Both the position numbers and the translations under genes were made by a program. A model generated the notes under the pieces. It searched no databases and was not told where the DNA came from. It was given only the letters and a program-made list of their open reading frames with translations. Of a stretch of 64,000 bases of DNA, positions 27,574 to 37,544 are shown piece after piece. The DNA is taken from the NCBI RefSeq assembly GCF_032773895.1, contig NZ_CP120416.1, positions 3,098,001 through 3,162,000 of the forward strand, read 5' to 3'. How positions within the stretch are numbered: position 1 is the stretch's first letter; each line of letters starts with the position of its first letter. Origin of the DNA: Teredinibacter sp. KSP-S5-2. GTDB lineage: Bacteria > Pseudomonadota > Gammaproteobacteria > Pseudomonadales > Cellvibrionaceae.

Positions 27574-28512
27574 TTATTCTACGTAACCAACCAGCTCTTT
27601 CATTCGGTCGTTCACGCGCTTGGCCAGTTCATCTGGATGGAACTTGGCAAGGAAATCATTTGCCCCGACTTTTTTAACCATGGCCTCATTAAATACACCA
27701 CTGAGGGATGTGTGAAGCACGATATGTAAGTCTTTTAATGCCGGATTAGCCCGAACTTCTGCGGTAAACGTGTACCCATCCATTTCGGGCATTTCAATAT
27801 CGGAAATCACCATCAGAATTTCTTTGTATGGATCTTTACCATCTTCAACCAAGTGAGTCAGATATTCCAGCGCTTCTTTTCCATCTTTTTTAACTGTGGT
27901 TTTCACTCCCAGCGCTTCAACCACTTTTTGAATCTGTTTACGTGCAATTGAAGAGTCGTCCGCAATAAGGATGTGTTTGGAAACAGAGATTTCTTCCTGA
28001 GCTTCCTCGATGGCTTTCTCAGAGACGTCAGAAGGCAAAGGCGAAACTTCGGCTAACACTTTTTCAACATCAATTATTTCTACTAATTTACCATCGACAT
28101 CGGTCACAGCCGTTAAATAGTTTTCTCGACCGGCACCTCTGGGTGGTGGGTGGATATCCCCCCAGTTCATATTAATAATTCGCTCCACACCTTTTACTAA
28201 AAAGCCCTGGGTTGAGCGATTGTATTCGGTAATAATCACAAAACAATTTTGGATATCTTCAAGCGGCGCTCTTCCGGTGGCCTGCTTTAAATCCATAATA
28301 GGAATAGTACCACCACGAATATGTGCCACACCCCGAATAACCGGATTACGCTTAGGGATTTCATTTAACGGTGGACATTGCAAAACTTCTTTTACTTTGA
28401 AAACATTGATTCCGTAAAGTTGAGCATCACCCAAGTTAAACAATAAAAGCTCAAGCCGGTTCTGCCCGACTAACTGCGTTCTCTGATTGACGCTGTCTAA
28501 CACACCCGCCAT
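27574..28512 (-). CDS. cheV: Chemotaxis coupling and response regulator CheV
   Basis: CheV links a CheW-like domain (about residues 15-160; FNLGDAQLYGINVFKVKEVL, IRGVAHIRGGTIPIMDL) to a C-terminal receiver (about 180-305; LIADDSS with acidic pocket, MVISDIEMPEMDG with the phospho-acceptor Asp). I chose the ATG at 28512, after an AGAGG site, because the longer frame gives non-conserved residues. 312 aa. It is upstream of cheR and divergent from flgA. Confidence 0.93.
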   Translation of the reverse strand: MAGVLDSVNQRTQLVGQNRLELLLFNLGDAQLYGINVFKVKEVLQCPPLNEIPKRNPVIRGVAHIRGGTIPIMDLKQATGRAPLEDIQNCFVIITEYNRSTQGFLVKGVERIINMNWGDIHPPPRGAGRENYLTAVTDVDGKLVEIIDVEKVLAEVSPLPSDVSEKAIEEAQEEISVSKHILIADDSSIARKQIQKVVEALGVKTTVKKDGKEALEYLTHLVEDGKDPYKEILMVISDIEMPEMDGYTFTAEVRANPALKDLHIVLHTSLSGVFNEAMVKKVGANDFLAKFHPDELAKRVNDRMKELVGYVE

Positions 28513-28565
28513 AAAAACCTCTGTATCTTCACGAAATCGACATGCCTGTGGTCTACACTTTGTGT

Positions 28566-28583
28566 TGGGCACGTACCTTGCAA
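28566..28583 (+). promoter_or_regulatory. Sigma-54 promoter of flgA
   Basis: TTGGGCACGTACCTTGCAA includes GG and GC 10 bases apart and GCACG after GG, a good -24/-12 match. It lies about 100 bases before the flgA ATG and inside the cheV leader region. Confidence 0.82.
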
Positions 28584-28684
28584 TATCACTCAATAAATTC
28601 AACTTACCCCTTGTGTACGACAGTTTTCTGACACACACAAACGTAAGCATACGCAGACCGTACTTACAGCATAGGACACAAATC

Positions 28685-29431
28685 ATGGCACTACGCAGTT
28701 TTTTAGTTGTTGCTCTATTGGTTTTCTGCTCACCATCCGTGCTGGGTCAAGACTATCAGGATCTCGCATTTTTAAGCACTGCGGTGAAACAACATGTGAC
28801 TCAGGAATTGATTGATGAATATGGCCGCAAGGAATTTGAAAACAATATTGAAATCCAGGTAAGTAGCATTGATCCCAGGCTTAAGCTGGCGAGTTGCGAA
28901 AATGGCCTGCAGTTTTCAACCATTAAACAAGGGTATAACGCGCAAAAATTCTCGGTTAAAGTGCGCTGCGACAGAGATCAGCAATGGACTATTTATATCC
29001 CGGTTTCGACGGATGTGTATGCAGATGTTGTGGTCGCAGCCTATAACCTTCAACGCGGAGAAGTGGTTACAGAAGAAAGTTTGACCACCAAAAGGATGAA
29101 TACTTCTCTACTTAATAGCAGCTTCATCATGTCTGCTGAGCGAGCAATTGGCAAAGAAACCAAACGACCAATCAGAGCTGGCGAGCCGATTCGGTTGTCT
29201 GGCCTGACGGAAACCAATGTCATCAATCGTGGAGATGCAGTAACCATAGAGGCATCTCTCTCCGCCCTCATGGTAACCGCGCCCGGTGAGGCAATGTCTT
29301 CGGGTTATGTAGGACAGCAAATTCGGGTAAAAAACACCAAATCCAGCCGTATTGTTGACGCTATCGTGGCAGGTCCTGGCAGAGTAACAGTGATGAATGC
29401 TCATTTGCTGGCAAACTCATCTAATAGGTAA
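28685..29431 (+). CDS. flgA: Flagellar basal body P-ring formation protein FlgA
   Basis: Periplasmic chaperone for FlgI P-ring assembly. Signal peptide (MALRSFLVVALLVFCSPSVLG), then SAF-type domain: DVVVAAYNLQRGEVVTEESLTTKRM and RAIGKETKRPIRAGEPIRLSGL, ending GYVGQQIRVKNTKSSRIVDAIV. The ATG at 28685 is used because the longer upstream frame has no homology. 248 aa. First gene of the rightward flgA-flgM-flgN set. Confidence 0.94.
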   Translation: MALRSFLVVALLVFCSPSVLGQDYQDLAFLSTAVKQHVTQELIDEYGRKEFENNIEIQVSSIDPRLKLASCENGLQFSTIKQGYNAQKFSVKVRCDRDQQWTIYIPVSTDVYADVVVAAYNLQRGEVVTEESLTTKRMNTSLLNSSFIMSAERAIGKETKRPIRAGEPIRLSGLTETNVINRGDAVTIEASLSALMVTAPGEAMSSGYVGQQIRVKNTKSSRIVDAIVAGPGRVTVMNAHLLANSSNR

Positions 29432-29439
29432 AAAAAAGT

Positions 29440-29466
29440 TAAAGTTGCATAAAAAACTGCCGATAC
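29440..29466 (+). promoter_or_regulatory. Sigma-28 (FliA) promoter of flgM
   Basis: TAAAGTTG, 11 bases, then GCCGATAC. This differs by two bases from the enterobacterial consensus TAAAGTTT-N11-GCCGATAA. It begins 9 bases after the flgA stop and lies 57 bases before the flgM ATG. It makes flgM a sigma-28 target, the classic feedback on its own partner. Confidence 0.88.
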
Positions 29467-29522
29467 TCTGTGTAGACAGTTAAAATTTGTGGCATATAGC
29501 GCACAAAAGGTAGGTTAAGATC

Positions 29523-29828
29523 ATGGTTATTGATCCGAGTAACAGTATCCACACAAGCCATATGGCGGCCAATAAGGCCAAGCCGGCGGCTCAACGAGAA
29601 GCGAAAGCGGAAGTCTCAAACGACACCAGTTCCGAGTCCGCCAGTGATAATGTGTCGCTCAGCATTTCCGGTAAAACCCTGGCTCAGGTTGAAGCAAGCC
29701 TGGCTGAAGCACCAGATATCGATGAAGCGAAAGTCGCTGTAATTAAAGCCGCTATCGCGAATGGTAGCTACAAGGTTGATCCGGACAAAATCGCCGCTAG
29801 CATTCTTGCTCAAGAGAGCCTGTACTAA
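29523..29828 (+). CDS. flgM: Anti-sigma-28 factor FlgM
   Basis: Binds FliA and keeps late genes off until the hook is complete. 101 aa with a long disordered N-terminal half and the conserved C-terminal helices (DNVSLSISGKTLAQVE, IDEAKVAVIKAAIANGSYKVDPDKIAASIL). ATG at 29523 follows GGTTAAGATC; a sigma-28 promoter is just upstream. Confidence 0.94.
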   Translation: MVIDPSNSIHTSHMAANKAKPAAQREAKAEVSNDTSSESASDNVSLSISGKTLAQVEASLAEAPDIDEAKVAVIKAAIANGSYKVDPDKIAASILAQESLY

Positions 29829-29845
29829 TAAAAAAGTCAGGCTCT
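29815..29845 (+). terminator. Possible attenuating hairpin after flgM
   Basis: AGAGCCTG (29815-29822) pairs with CAGGCTCT (29838-29845) around a 15-base A/T-rich loop. The first arm overlaps the flgM stop. The following T-tract is weak, so partial read-through into flgN is likely. Confidence 0.5.
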
Positions 29846-29955
29846 TTACCTCTTTTCCCCTCTCTTCTGCCACATCGGCATAAAAACTGCTCTAGTCTTA
29901 ATATGAGTCATTAACAACACGTTAATGTCAATAAGTTGACCCTGGATACTCAGTT

Positions 29956-30453
29956 ATGACTTTGGCGAATACACAAACAAGCTCCCCCAATCAGCAAGAT
30001 ATCGAGCAACAGGTTGCCACTGATATAAACGCGTGCAAACAGTTACTTCGCTTATTAACAGATGAATCAGAAGCGCTGAAACACCGCGATGCAAATAAGC
30101 TTGAGGAAATCATTAACAGCAAGCTGGCATACCTGGCTCAACTGGAACAAAGTGCCAATCTGCGCAGCCAGTGGCTAAAAGTACCGATAGAACAAGCCGC
30201 TGATAAATGGGACGAACTGTTACTCAGTTTCCAAAACCCCGGCCTGCAAGCCGCATGGAAGAATCTGCAAAAGCTCGTTGAAGAATGTCGGGTAAAAAAT
30301 GAAACCAACGGCAAAATGCTGGCCCGAAACCAGCAGGTATATTCCCGCCTGGTCAATATCGTGCGCGGCCAGACGGATGCCCCTTCCCTTTATACTGCAA
30401 CAGGAAACGCTACCGGTGGCTATAACCGGGGAAATTCCGTCGGCGAAGCATAA
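29956..30453 (+). CDS. flgN: Flagellar export chaperone FlgN
   Basis: Coiled chaperone for FlgK and FlgL export. 165 aa, helical throughout (EQQVATDINACKQLLRLLTDESEALKHRDANKLEEIINSKLAYLAQLEQS). C-terminal part basic and disordered. It is the usual neighbour of flgM; whether it depends on the flgM promoter or one in the gap is not clear. Confidence 0.88.
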   Translation: MTLANTQTSSPNQQDIEQQVATDINACKQLLRLLTDESEALKHRDANKLEEIINSKLAYLAQLEQSANLRSQWLKVPIEQAADKWDELLLSFQNPGLQAAWKNLQKLVEECRVKNETNGKMLARNQQVYSRLVNIVRGQTDAPSLYTATGNATGGYNRGNSVGEA

Positions 30454-30542
30454 TCACTTTGATACCTTAAGTAGCAAGCTTTATAATTGCGCGTTCTAAA
30501 GAGGTTCTGAGAATTCAGTTTTTTAGAACCTCTCCAAGTAAC

Positions 30543-30617
30543 GCTCCCGTAGTTGAATGGATACAATAGGGTCCTCCTAAGACTTAGGTGCTGGTTCGAT
30601 TCCAGCCGGGAGCGCCA
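30543..30617 (+). tRNA. tRNA-Arg (anticodon CCU)
   Basis: The acceptor stem GCTCCCG (30543-30549) pairs with CGGGAGC (30607-30613); the discriminator is G and CCA is encoded. The anticodon stem GGGTC/GACTT (with wobble pairs) bounds the loop CTCCTAA, anticodon CCT. The T arm is CTGG-TTCGATT-CCAG. Decodes AGG. Confidence 0.95.
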
Positions 30618-30668
30618 TCTCACAAATAAGGCGAGTAAACGCCACCTATTGGCTTGTTGTTGATTCCC

Positions 30669-31379
30669 ATGAATTTATTGATATTGCAACCCGGGCAACT
30701 CAAAGGTGCGTTGGCACACCTTTCCCCCCGACAATCCAACCACGTGCTGAAAATATTACGCCTGAATACAGGGGATTCGCTACAGGTTGGAATCCTCAAC
30801 GGTATGATCGGCAACGCCCACATTGCATCAGTGGATGGGGAAAACGTCATAATCGAAGTGGACATGCTGAATCAGATACCCCCACCCGCCTTGCCTTTAT
30901 CCATCATTCTTGGTTTACCCCGCCCACAGATGATCAAACGCATACTGCAAACAATCGCCACAATGGGCGTTGCTGAATTACATTTGATTCAGTCTAGTCG
31001 GGTGGAAAAGAGCTTTTGGCAATCCCCATGTTTGCACGAACAGGCGATTCAGGATCAACTGCTACTTGGGTTAGAACAAGGGAAAGCTACGCAACTACCT
31101 AAAGTGCATTTTCACCAACGCTTTCGACCGTTTATTGAGGATGAACTGGAATCACTTTCTGCTGGAGCAAAAAAAATAATCGCCCACCCAGGAGATTATC
31201 CCTTCTGCACACCCCACACTGAAGAGCGAAAAATCTGCCTTGCAATTGGCCCGGAAGGCGGTTTTTTGCAGCAGGAAGTTGAGCGTTTTGTTGAGTGTGG
31301 TTTTGCACCAATACAACTTGGCGAACGTATATTGAAAGTGGAAACGGCTATTCCGGTATTAATTGGCAAGCTGTTTTAG
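30669..31379 (+). CDS. rsmE: 16S rRNA m3U1498 methyltransferase RsmE
   Basis: SPOUT-class methyltransferase of the 30S subunit. ATG at 30669 gives the canonical MNLLILQPGQL start; the longer frame from 30654 is not needed. The C-terminal knot reads ICLAIGPEGGFLQQEVE and PIQLGERILKVETA, the SAM site. 236 aa, usual length. Confidence 0.93.
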   Translation: MNLLILQPGQLKGALAHLSPRQSNHVLKILRLNTGDSLQVGILNGMIGNAHIASVDGENVIIEVDMLNQIPPPALPLSIILGLPRPQMIKRILQTIATMGVAELHLIQSSRVEKSFWQSPCLHEQAIQDQLLLGLEQGKATQLPKVHFHQRFRPFIEDELESLSAGAKKIIAHPGDYPFCTPHTEERKICLAIGPEGGFLQQEVERFVECGFAPIQLGERILKVETAIPVLIGKLF

Positions 31380-31401
31380 AGCTGGAATGACTTCCTTAAG
31401 C

Positions 31402-33840
31402 TTAGGCGATATTGATTTTCTTTTTCGCCAACAGGCTGACGAACTCTCTAGGCGCAACCGGACGGCTGCATAGATACCCTTGGTAGTATAGACAACCGTA
31501 TTCCTGAATAAGGTTAAGCTGAGCCGCAGTTTCCACACCCTCAGCAACCACTTCGAGCTCCAACATCTTACCCATAGCACTGATCGTTTCGACTAAGGCC
31601 CGATCATTACGGTCGATGGTAATGTCACGAACAAAGCTTTGGTCAATTTTGAGAATCGACACAGGTAAACGCTTTAAATAACTGATCGATGAATACCCGG
31701 TACCAAAATCGTCCAGGGCAAAGTTGATCCCTTTCTTTTTGAGTTGCTCCATAGTGGCAACCGTTTCTTCAAGGTTATGGATAACAATGCCTTCGGTGAT
31801 CTCCATTTCCAGCAAATAGGGCGAGAAATTATCTCTTTCCAGGCGCTCGGTGACCGCCTCGACGAAGTTAGCTGAACGGAATTGGCGAGGGCTGATATTT
31901 ACTCCCAGGCGCATATCATCGGTCCAATAACCTGTATCTTGCCATTCCTTAACCTGTCGAATGGCTTCTTCGATAACCCACATGCCCACATCCACAATCA
32001 GGCCTGAGGTTTCCAGAATCGGGATAAATTCTGCCGGAGAAATCATCCCCCGTTCGGGATGCTCCCAACGCAATAGCGCTTCAGCACCAACGATTTCAGA
32101 GGTCGCGGTGTGTACCCGTGGTTGATAGTGCAGACTGAAACTGCCATTTTTCAGCGCCGAATGCAGATCCCCTTCCATCACCAACACATTGCGCGCTTTG
32201 TCAGTCATATATTTGTTGAAGAACTGAATGGCGTTACGGCCCTGCTCTTTCACTTGGTACATGGCCGCATCAGCGTAACGCAGCAACTCATGCACCCCGG
32301 CACCGTCTTCCGGGTAAATCACAATGCCCACGCTACAGGTAACATGTAATGTTAAATCGTTGTGTTTGTATGGCTGGGAAACACTTGAACGTATTCGCTC
32401 ACCAATTTCTTCGACACGCAGAATGGCACTAGGCAGATCATGGCCAAGGTTGGTGATGACCACCACGAACTCATCCCCGCCTAAACGCACAACCAAATCA
32501 TTTTCTGTAGCGATGGTCAGTAAGCGTTCAGCAACATGCTGTAAAACACCGTCACCCGCCGGGTGTCCAAGCGAGTCATTAATGTATTTGAATTGGTCGA
32601 GATCGATAAAGAGCAAGGCGCCGAGGAAGTTTTGTGCAGAAGCCTTGCGCAGTTCCTCTTCCAGACGCTCAACTAGATAACTGCGGTTGGGTAAATCCGT
32701 TAACGCATCGTGGTACGCCATGTGCTCCATTTGCGCTTGCGTGGCTTTCAGTTCGGTAATATCGGAAGACACCACCAACGCAACCACTTCGTCATAGAAC
32801 TCCATGGGCATAACGTGGGTATGCATGGAACGCTCGTTATTGTCCGTATCGAGCCATATTTCTTCCCACACCTGCACGCTGTTTTTCGATGAGATCACTT
32901 GCGAATCAATGCTCATCACCTGTTTGGGGTCGGCAATGAAATGCTGAGTAAAGTCGCTAATATGCGAGCCTCTCATCGCCTCTGGTGAGGTATCCAAAAA
33001 GTCGGCCAATGCCTTGTTGGCAAAAATATAGTGACCATCTTTATTTCGTGCACCAACCCACACAGGCAGGCTGTCGATAATCTGGCGAACGTGCTCCTCA
33101 CTCTTACGCAACACCACTTCCACCGCACGCCGTTTGGCCAAGGCCAAATCTACTGCGTCCAGAAGCTGGTTACCACTATCCACCAGTTGCTTCAGCTCGT
33201 CATTATTATGCGACTTCGGCATGGATAAGCGCTGCTCACCTGGCGAACCGGGGTTTATCTGCTTCATTTCCGAGGAAATACGTATCAACGGCTTGGTCAG
33301 CAAGTAATGGAACGCCACAAACAAGAACATCACCAAAAGGAAGCTGCGAATCAAACCGATGACGATGACTAAAAAGGAATGCTGGTAAAACGGTGTAAAG
33401 GCCGAATCCATATCCACCACAAAGCTAATATGCCCACCCACGCCAGTGTGACCGGGAATTTCCAGCGGTGAAGAAAAGGGCTCAAGGTCATTGGTGATTT
33501 GTCTGGTTAACCAGACGGTGGAGGAATCTTTTCGGACTTTACTGGATGCAGCTAGTTCATTACCTAGCTCGTCTTCGATGATGACCGCAATAATAAAGTC
33601 ATAGCGCATGAGGCCAGTGGCAACCTCGGCGGCAAGCATATTGTCCAGAGTGTGTACTGCCCGGGCGGCGGGAGGGGTGGAAACTTCGGTAATGCGGTTG
33701 ATCAGTCGATTAACTTCGGTTTTCTGTGCCTGATAATCGATATAGATTTGCACAGCGCTCATAAAGATACCCACAAGCAAGGCGACAACAACGCCTATTT
33801 TTGCGAGTCTAAATGATATGCCCTGAAAAAAACCTTGCAC
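31402..33840 (-). CDS. Membrane c-di-GMP turnover protein (PAS-GGDEF-EAL)
   Basis: 812 aa. Two membrane helices at about 12-32 and 158-180 frame a periplasmic sensor region; a HAMP-like linker and a PAS domain (about 250-370) follow. The GGDEF domain (about 380-540) has an intact RLGGDEF signature. The EAL domain (about 550-800) has EALLRW, EITEG, DDFGTGYSS, LKIDQSFV and EGVET, so both synthase and phosphodiesterase residues look functional. The EAL part uses EITEG for the usual ELTES. It lies convergent to rsmE; regulation not visible. Confidence 0.92.
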   Translation of the reverse strand: MQGFFQGISFRLAKIGVVVALLVGIFMSAVQIYIDYQAQKTEVNRLINRITEVSTPPAARAVHTLDNMLAAEVATGLMRYDFIIAVIIEDELGNELAASSKVRKDSSTVWLTRQITNDLEPFSSPLEIPGHTGVGGHISFVVDMDSAFTPFYQHSFLVIVIGLIRSFLLVMFLFVAFHYLLTKPLIRISSEMKQINPGSPGEQRLSMPKSHNNDELKQLVDSGNQLLDAVDLALAKRRAVEVVLRKSEEHVRQIIDSLPVWVGARNKDGHYIFANKALADFLDTSPEAMRGSHISDFTQHFIADPKQVMSIDSQVISSKNSVQVWEEIWLDTDNNERSMHTHVMPMEFYDEVVALVVSSDITELKATQAQMEHMAYHDALTDLPNRSYLVERLEEELRKASAQNFLGALLFIDLDQFKYINDSLGHPAGDGVLQHVAERLLTIATENDLVVRLGGDEFVVVITNLGHDLPSAILRVEEIGERIRSSVSQPYKHNDLTLHVTCSVGIVIYPEDGAGVHELLRYADAAMYQVKEQGRNAIQFFNKYMTDKARNVLVMEGDLHSALKNGSFSLHYQPRVHTATSEIVGAEALLRWEHPERGMISPAEFIPILETSGLIVDVGMWVIEEAIRQVKEWQDTGYWTDDMRLGVNISPRQFRSANFVEAVTERLERDNFSPYLLEMEITEGIVIHNLEETVATMEQLKKKGINFALDDFGTGYSSISYLKRLPVSILKIDQSFVRDITIDRNDRALVETISAMGKMLELEVVAEGVETAAQLNLIQEYGCLYYQGYLCSRPVAPREFVSLLAKKKINIA

Positions 33841-34132
33841 TGAATACCTTTATTTTTTGCTTTTCAAGCACTGCTTCAAACAAATTTATCCATAGGGTCT
33901 ATTTTTTATACATTACTGTACTAAACACACCCTCTCGCCACTCTGTCGATGACGTTTTTGCTTAAATGTTTATTTCGTTGTGAAGGGCGACAGTTTAGCC
34001 TAGTTACACAACCAAAGATAAGCATATTTGGGGCCGACCTTACGGCTCTTAACTAATCTTAGACGCTTTCGAGCCAGTTAGCAGGGTAAGGCTCAATATC
34101 CCCCTTTTGAATTACCTAAATAACGGGGTAAA

Positions 34133-35059
34133 TCAATCCCCCAGATTCAAAGCAGGGATCACTTCATGAACACCTACCTCCGCCCCCCCCGTATGAGCCT
34201 CGATTTGGGGCCGGAATAGGTCTTCGTCCGTTTCCTGCTCTTCTCGGTCAGGCAAAGGCTGGGAACGGTCAATCTCCATGTTAAAGAAATCAAACAGGTT
34301 AGTATCCGCCAGCTGGGAGGGTGAAACACGGCCCAATGCGGCAAAAATGGTGTCCACACGCCCAGGATGGGATTTCTCCCATTGTGCAAGCATCTGCTTA
34401 ATCGCCTGTCGCTGGAGATTTTCCTGGGAACCACAGAGATTGCACGGAATGATGGGGAATGCTTTCTGTTCAGCGTAGGAAGCGATATCCAACTCATTAC
34501 AGTAGAACATGGGACGAATCAAGATATTGCGTTTATCGTCGGCGAGCAGTTTGGGCGGCATGGATTTTATCCGCCCGGCATAAAAGAGGTTCAAAAACAG
34601 GGTTTCCACCACGTCGTCCCGGTGATGCCCTAATGCGATTTTAGTCGCACCGATTTCTTCGGCAAAACCATAGAGCGTTCCCCGGCGCAAACGTGAGCAT
34701 AAACCACAGGTCGTTTTTCCTTCTGGAATGACCCGCTTGACCACACTGTATGTGTCCCGCTCGATAATATGGTAGGGAACACCCACGGATTCCAGATACC
34801 TTGGCAGCACATCTTCAGGAAATCCTGGCTGTTTCTGGTCCAGATTCACAGCAACCAGTTCAAACTTAACAGGTGCAGTACGCTGTAGCCCCATCAGGAT
34901 ATCCAGCATCGCGTAGGAGTCTTTACCACCGGACAGGCAGACCATCACCTTGTCGCCTTCAACGATCATGTCAAAATCGGCAATGGCTTTACCAACATTT
35001 CGCCGTAAACGCTTTTGCAGCTTATTAAACTCAAGCCGGCTTTTTCGTGTGTTATCCAA
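34133..35059 (-). CDS. ttcA: tRNA 2-thiocytidine biosynthesis protein TtcA
   Basis: Iron-sulfur enzyme adding sulfur to C32 of some tRNAs. PP-loop [14 protein letters not shown], then the cysteines of [11 protein letters not shown] and [15 protein letters not shown], and [11 protein letters not shown]. About 308 aa. I chose a TTG start at 35059 ([21 protein letters not shown]) because GGAG precedes it by 5 bases and homologues begin near here; an ATG further up at 35206 adds a non-conserved 49 aa. The acidic tail ([11 protein letters not shown]) is variable in the family. Confidence 0.9.
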   Translation of the reverse strand: MDNTRKSRLEFNKLQKRLRRNVGKAIADFDMIVEGDKVMVCLSGGKDSYAMLDILMGLQRTAPVKFELVAVNLDQKQPGFPEDVLPRYLESVGVPYHIIERDTYSVVKRVIPEGKTTCGLCSRLRRGTLYGFAEEIGATKIALGHHRDDVVETLFLNLFYAGRIKSMPPKLLADDKRNILIRPMFYCNELDIASYAEQKAFPIIPCNLCGSQENLQRQAIKQMLAQWEKSHPGRVDTIFAALGRVSPSQLADTNLFDFFNMEIDRSQPLPDREEQETDEDLFRPQIEAHTGGAEVGVHEVIPALNLGD

Positions 35060-35353
35060 GGGAACTCCGCTGAACTTCTGTGGGGGCGCTATTGTACAGA
35101 GTCTCGCTGCAGCTGTGAACGAGCCCGAGCCATAGGCAAAACGGCAACAACAAAGCGGCCAGACGGGAAAAGAATTACCGGGTTCTGTGTATGAGCCGGA
35201 GCTCAATCTATAGCAGTAACACCATTAACTCCAGCTTTTATCAAGGACGCCAGCCATTTTGGTTAAGTCCGCACAATCAGGCATGCTCATTGCACTATGA
35301 TTATTAGAATACAAAATCACTACGTTCTTAATCTTTAGGCAGATAGAGGTTTT

Positions 35354-36166
35354 ATGAAGTCAGTATTTAATACTTCATCGTTCCTGAACACATTATTAGG
35401 TCGCACCGAGGCACAGGAAAAACTCACCCCGGTGGTCAGTGAGACCGTACAAGTACCGAATAAAACCTGGCTCGACTGGGAAGCAGAAATTCTGCTCAAC
35501 GCACAATATAACCACCAAATACTCAGCGTCCATATGGAAGACCAACCTGAGAATATGCAAACCGTACTTCTGGAGATGGATCTATTTGCCTCTGAATTGC
35601 TCGTGGACAGTATTTATCCGTTGTCGCTGCCAAAGCTAACCGACGTCAAGCGCAACCGACAATCGATATGGCTACAGGTACGCTACGGAAAAGGCTACTA
35701 CCGGTTAGAAACCCATATCCATGAGTTGCTGCCAAAAACATCCGGCACACTCATCAGTTTAAAAATAGATAACGCATATTTCACTGACAGCAGACGCTGG
35801 AACCCCCGCATTCATTTCGCCACTCGTCAGGGGCCCTCTGTCGAAATTTATCCTGCACATCAGCCAAGAATCAAAGGCTGGCTGTCCAACCTGAGTAATC
35901 AAGGCTGCATGATTGAGACCTATGGCCAAAAAGATCGTCCGGATTTTTCGGGTCAAAACCAAGTTCGATGTGATTTTCAATTTAATGAGCACTTCGAATT
36001 AAGCGTCTCCGCCAAAATATTACAAAGTAATTATTTCCGTCAGCCCTGCTGTTTTTCAAAAACCCGCTTACTCTTTAATCGGCTGTCCCATGTTGAACGG
36101 GAACAGATCAATACCTTCATCGACATGTATTCACAGGCAGATAAATTTTTGAACAGTGCCGCATAG
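35354..36166 (+). CDS. PilZ-like c-di-GMP-binding protein
   Basis: 270 aa. N-terminal half resembles a YcgR-type N-domain (beta strands, VHMEDQPENMQTVLLEMD). The C-terminal half has the PilZ arginines in RRWNPR (RxxxR type) and the NLSNQGCMIET turn that matches D/NxSxxG. Divergent from ttcA with AGAGG before the ATG. Could be a flagellar brake or other c-di-GMP effector; not distinguishable from sequence. Confidence 0.65.
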   Translation: MKSVFNTSSFLNTLLGRTEAQEKLTPVVSETVQVPNKTWLDWEAEILLNAQYNHQILSVHMEDQPENMQTVLLEMDLFASELLVDSIYPLSLPKLTDVKRNRQSIWLQVRYGKGYYRLETHIHELLPKTSGTLISLKIDNAYFTDSRRWNPRIHFATRQGPSVEIYPAHQPRIKGWLSNLSNQGCMIETYGQKDRPDFSGQNQVRCDFQFNEHFELSVSAKILQSNYFRQPCCFSKTRLLFNRLSHVEREQINTFIDMYSQADKFLNSAA

Positions 36167-36225
36167 AACCTATTTAGCGTATCGAATTGAACTATACCGG
36201 GTGATCCCTTTATCATTGAGCATAC

Positions 36226-37542
36226 ATGCATGTGATAGTGGGAAATACCTTGAATCATTCCGCCTCTATAGTCGAACGAGATAAACAATACATCTGGCAC
36301 CCCTACTCTTCGGTAAACAATGACAATCCCCTTTATGCGGTTGCTTCGGCTTCTGGTGTGCGCATCAAGCTGGAAGATGGCAGAGAGTTAATTGACGGTA
36401 TGTCATCCTGGTGGAGCACCTTACATGGCTACAATCACCCGGAACTGAACCAGGCGGTTATTGAACAAACTCAAAAAATGGCACACGTTATGTTCGGCGG
36501 GCTAACCCATGAACCTGCCGTATCACTGAGTGAGAAACTGGTGCAATTGTCTCCGGAGGGATTAAGCAAAGTCTTTTTATGTGACTCTGGTTCCGTGGCG
36601 GTTGAAGTGGCAATGAAAATGGCCATTCAGTTTTGGTTATCTCAGGGGAATAAACGCAAAAACAAGATGCTGAGTTTACGTAGTGGATATCACGGCGATA
36701 CCTTTGCCGCAATGTCAGTCTGCGACCCGGTTACCGGTATGCATCATATGTTCTCCGAAGTACTGCGGGAACAGGTGTTCACAGAGTCCCCACAATGTAA
36801 ATTTAATGACCCTTGGCAGGAAACCTATATACAGGACTTTCAGCAAAAAATATCTGACAACCGCCAGGATCTGGCGGCAGTCATTCTCGAACCTATTGTG
36901 CAGGGAACCGGTGGAATGAAATTTTATTCGCCAGAGTTCCTTCGCCGGGTAAGACAGTTATGCGATCAACATAACGTTTTGCTTATTGCTGATGAAATCG
37001 CCACCGGCTTCGGCCGAACAGGAAAACTGTTCGCCTGCGAACACGCACAGATTTCACCGGACATTATGTGTTTGGGAAAAACCCTGACTGGCGGTTATAT
37101 GACATTGGCAGCAACTCTCTGCACAGAACAAATCGCAGAAGGTATTTGTCACGGTGATGCCGGTGTGTTTATGCATGGTCCCACTTTTATGGGCAACCCG
37201 CTTGCCTGTGCTGTCGCCAACAAAAGCATCGAATTACTACTAAAAAACAATTGGCAGCAACAAGTTTCGCGTATCGAACAGCAGCTCATACAAGAACTCG
37301 CACCAGCCGCATCATTTTCTCACGTAAAAGACGTTCGGGTTTTAGGCGGTATTGGGGTAATTGAGCTACACAACCCAGTAGACTTACGCTTAATACAACC
37401 GAGACTGGTAGACAAAGGGATCTGGTTACGCCCCTTCGGTTCCCGGGTTTATACCATGCCACCGTACATTATTGACCAGACAGATTTGTCGCAGTTAACA
37501 CAAGCAACCTGCGAAGTAGTCGAAGGATTGGAAACAGTTTGA
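36226..37542 (+). CDS. bioA: Adenosylmethionine-8-amino-7-oxononanoate aminotransferase BioA
   Basis: PLP aminotransferase of biotin synthesis, 7-keto-8-aminopelargonate to 7,8-diaminopelargonate. YIWHPYSSVN, DGMSSWWSTLHGYNHPEL, MFGGLTH, GSVAVEVAMKMA, and the PLP-lysine GKTLTGG. 438 aa. The start at 36226 may be slightly long; an in-frame TTG 24 bases on begins LNHSAS. No BirA operator is visible upstream. Isolated from bioB/F/C/D in this window. Confidence 0.92.
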   Translation: MHVIVGNTLNHSASIVERDKQYIWHPYSSVNNDNPLYAVASASGVRIKLEDGRELIDGMSSWWSTLHGYNHPELNQAVIEQTQKMAHVMFGGLTHEPAVSLSEKLVQLSPEGLSKVFLCDSGSVAVEVAMKMAIQFWLSQGNKRKNKMLSLRSGYHGDTFAAMSVCDPVTGMHHMFSEVLREQVFTESPQCKFNDPWQETYIQDFQQKISDNRQDLAAVILEPIVQGTGGMKFYSPEFLRRVRQLCDQHNVLLIADEIATGFGRTGKLFACEHAQISPDIMCLGKTLTGGYMTLAATLCTEQIAEGICHGDAGVFMHGPTFMGNPLACAVANKSIELLLKNNWQQQVSRIEQQLIQELAPAASFSHVKDVRVLGGIGVIELHNPVDLRLIQPRLVDKGIWLRPFGSRVYTMPPYIIDQTDLSQLTQATCEVVEGLETV

Positions 37543-37544
37543 GA

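Noticed and set aside
36167-36225. Possible BirA operator before bioA
   Set aside because: No pair of the TTGTAAACC-type half-sites is present.
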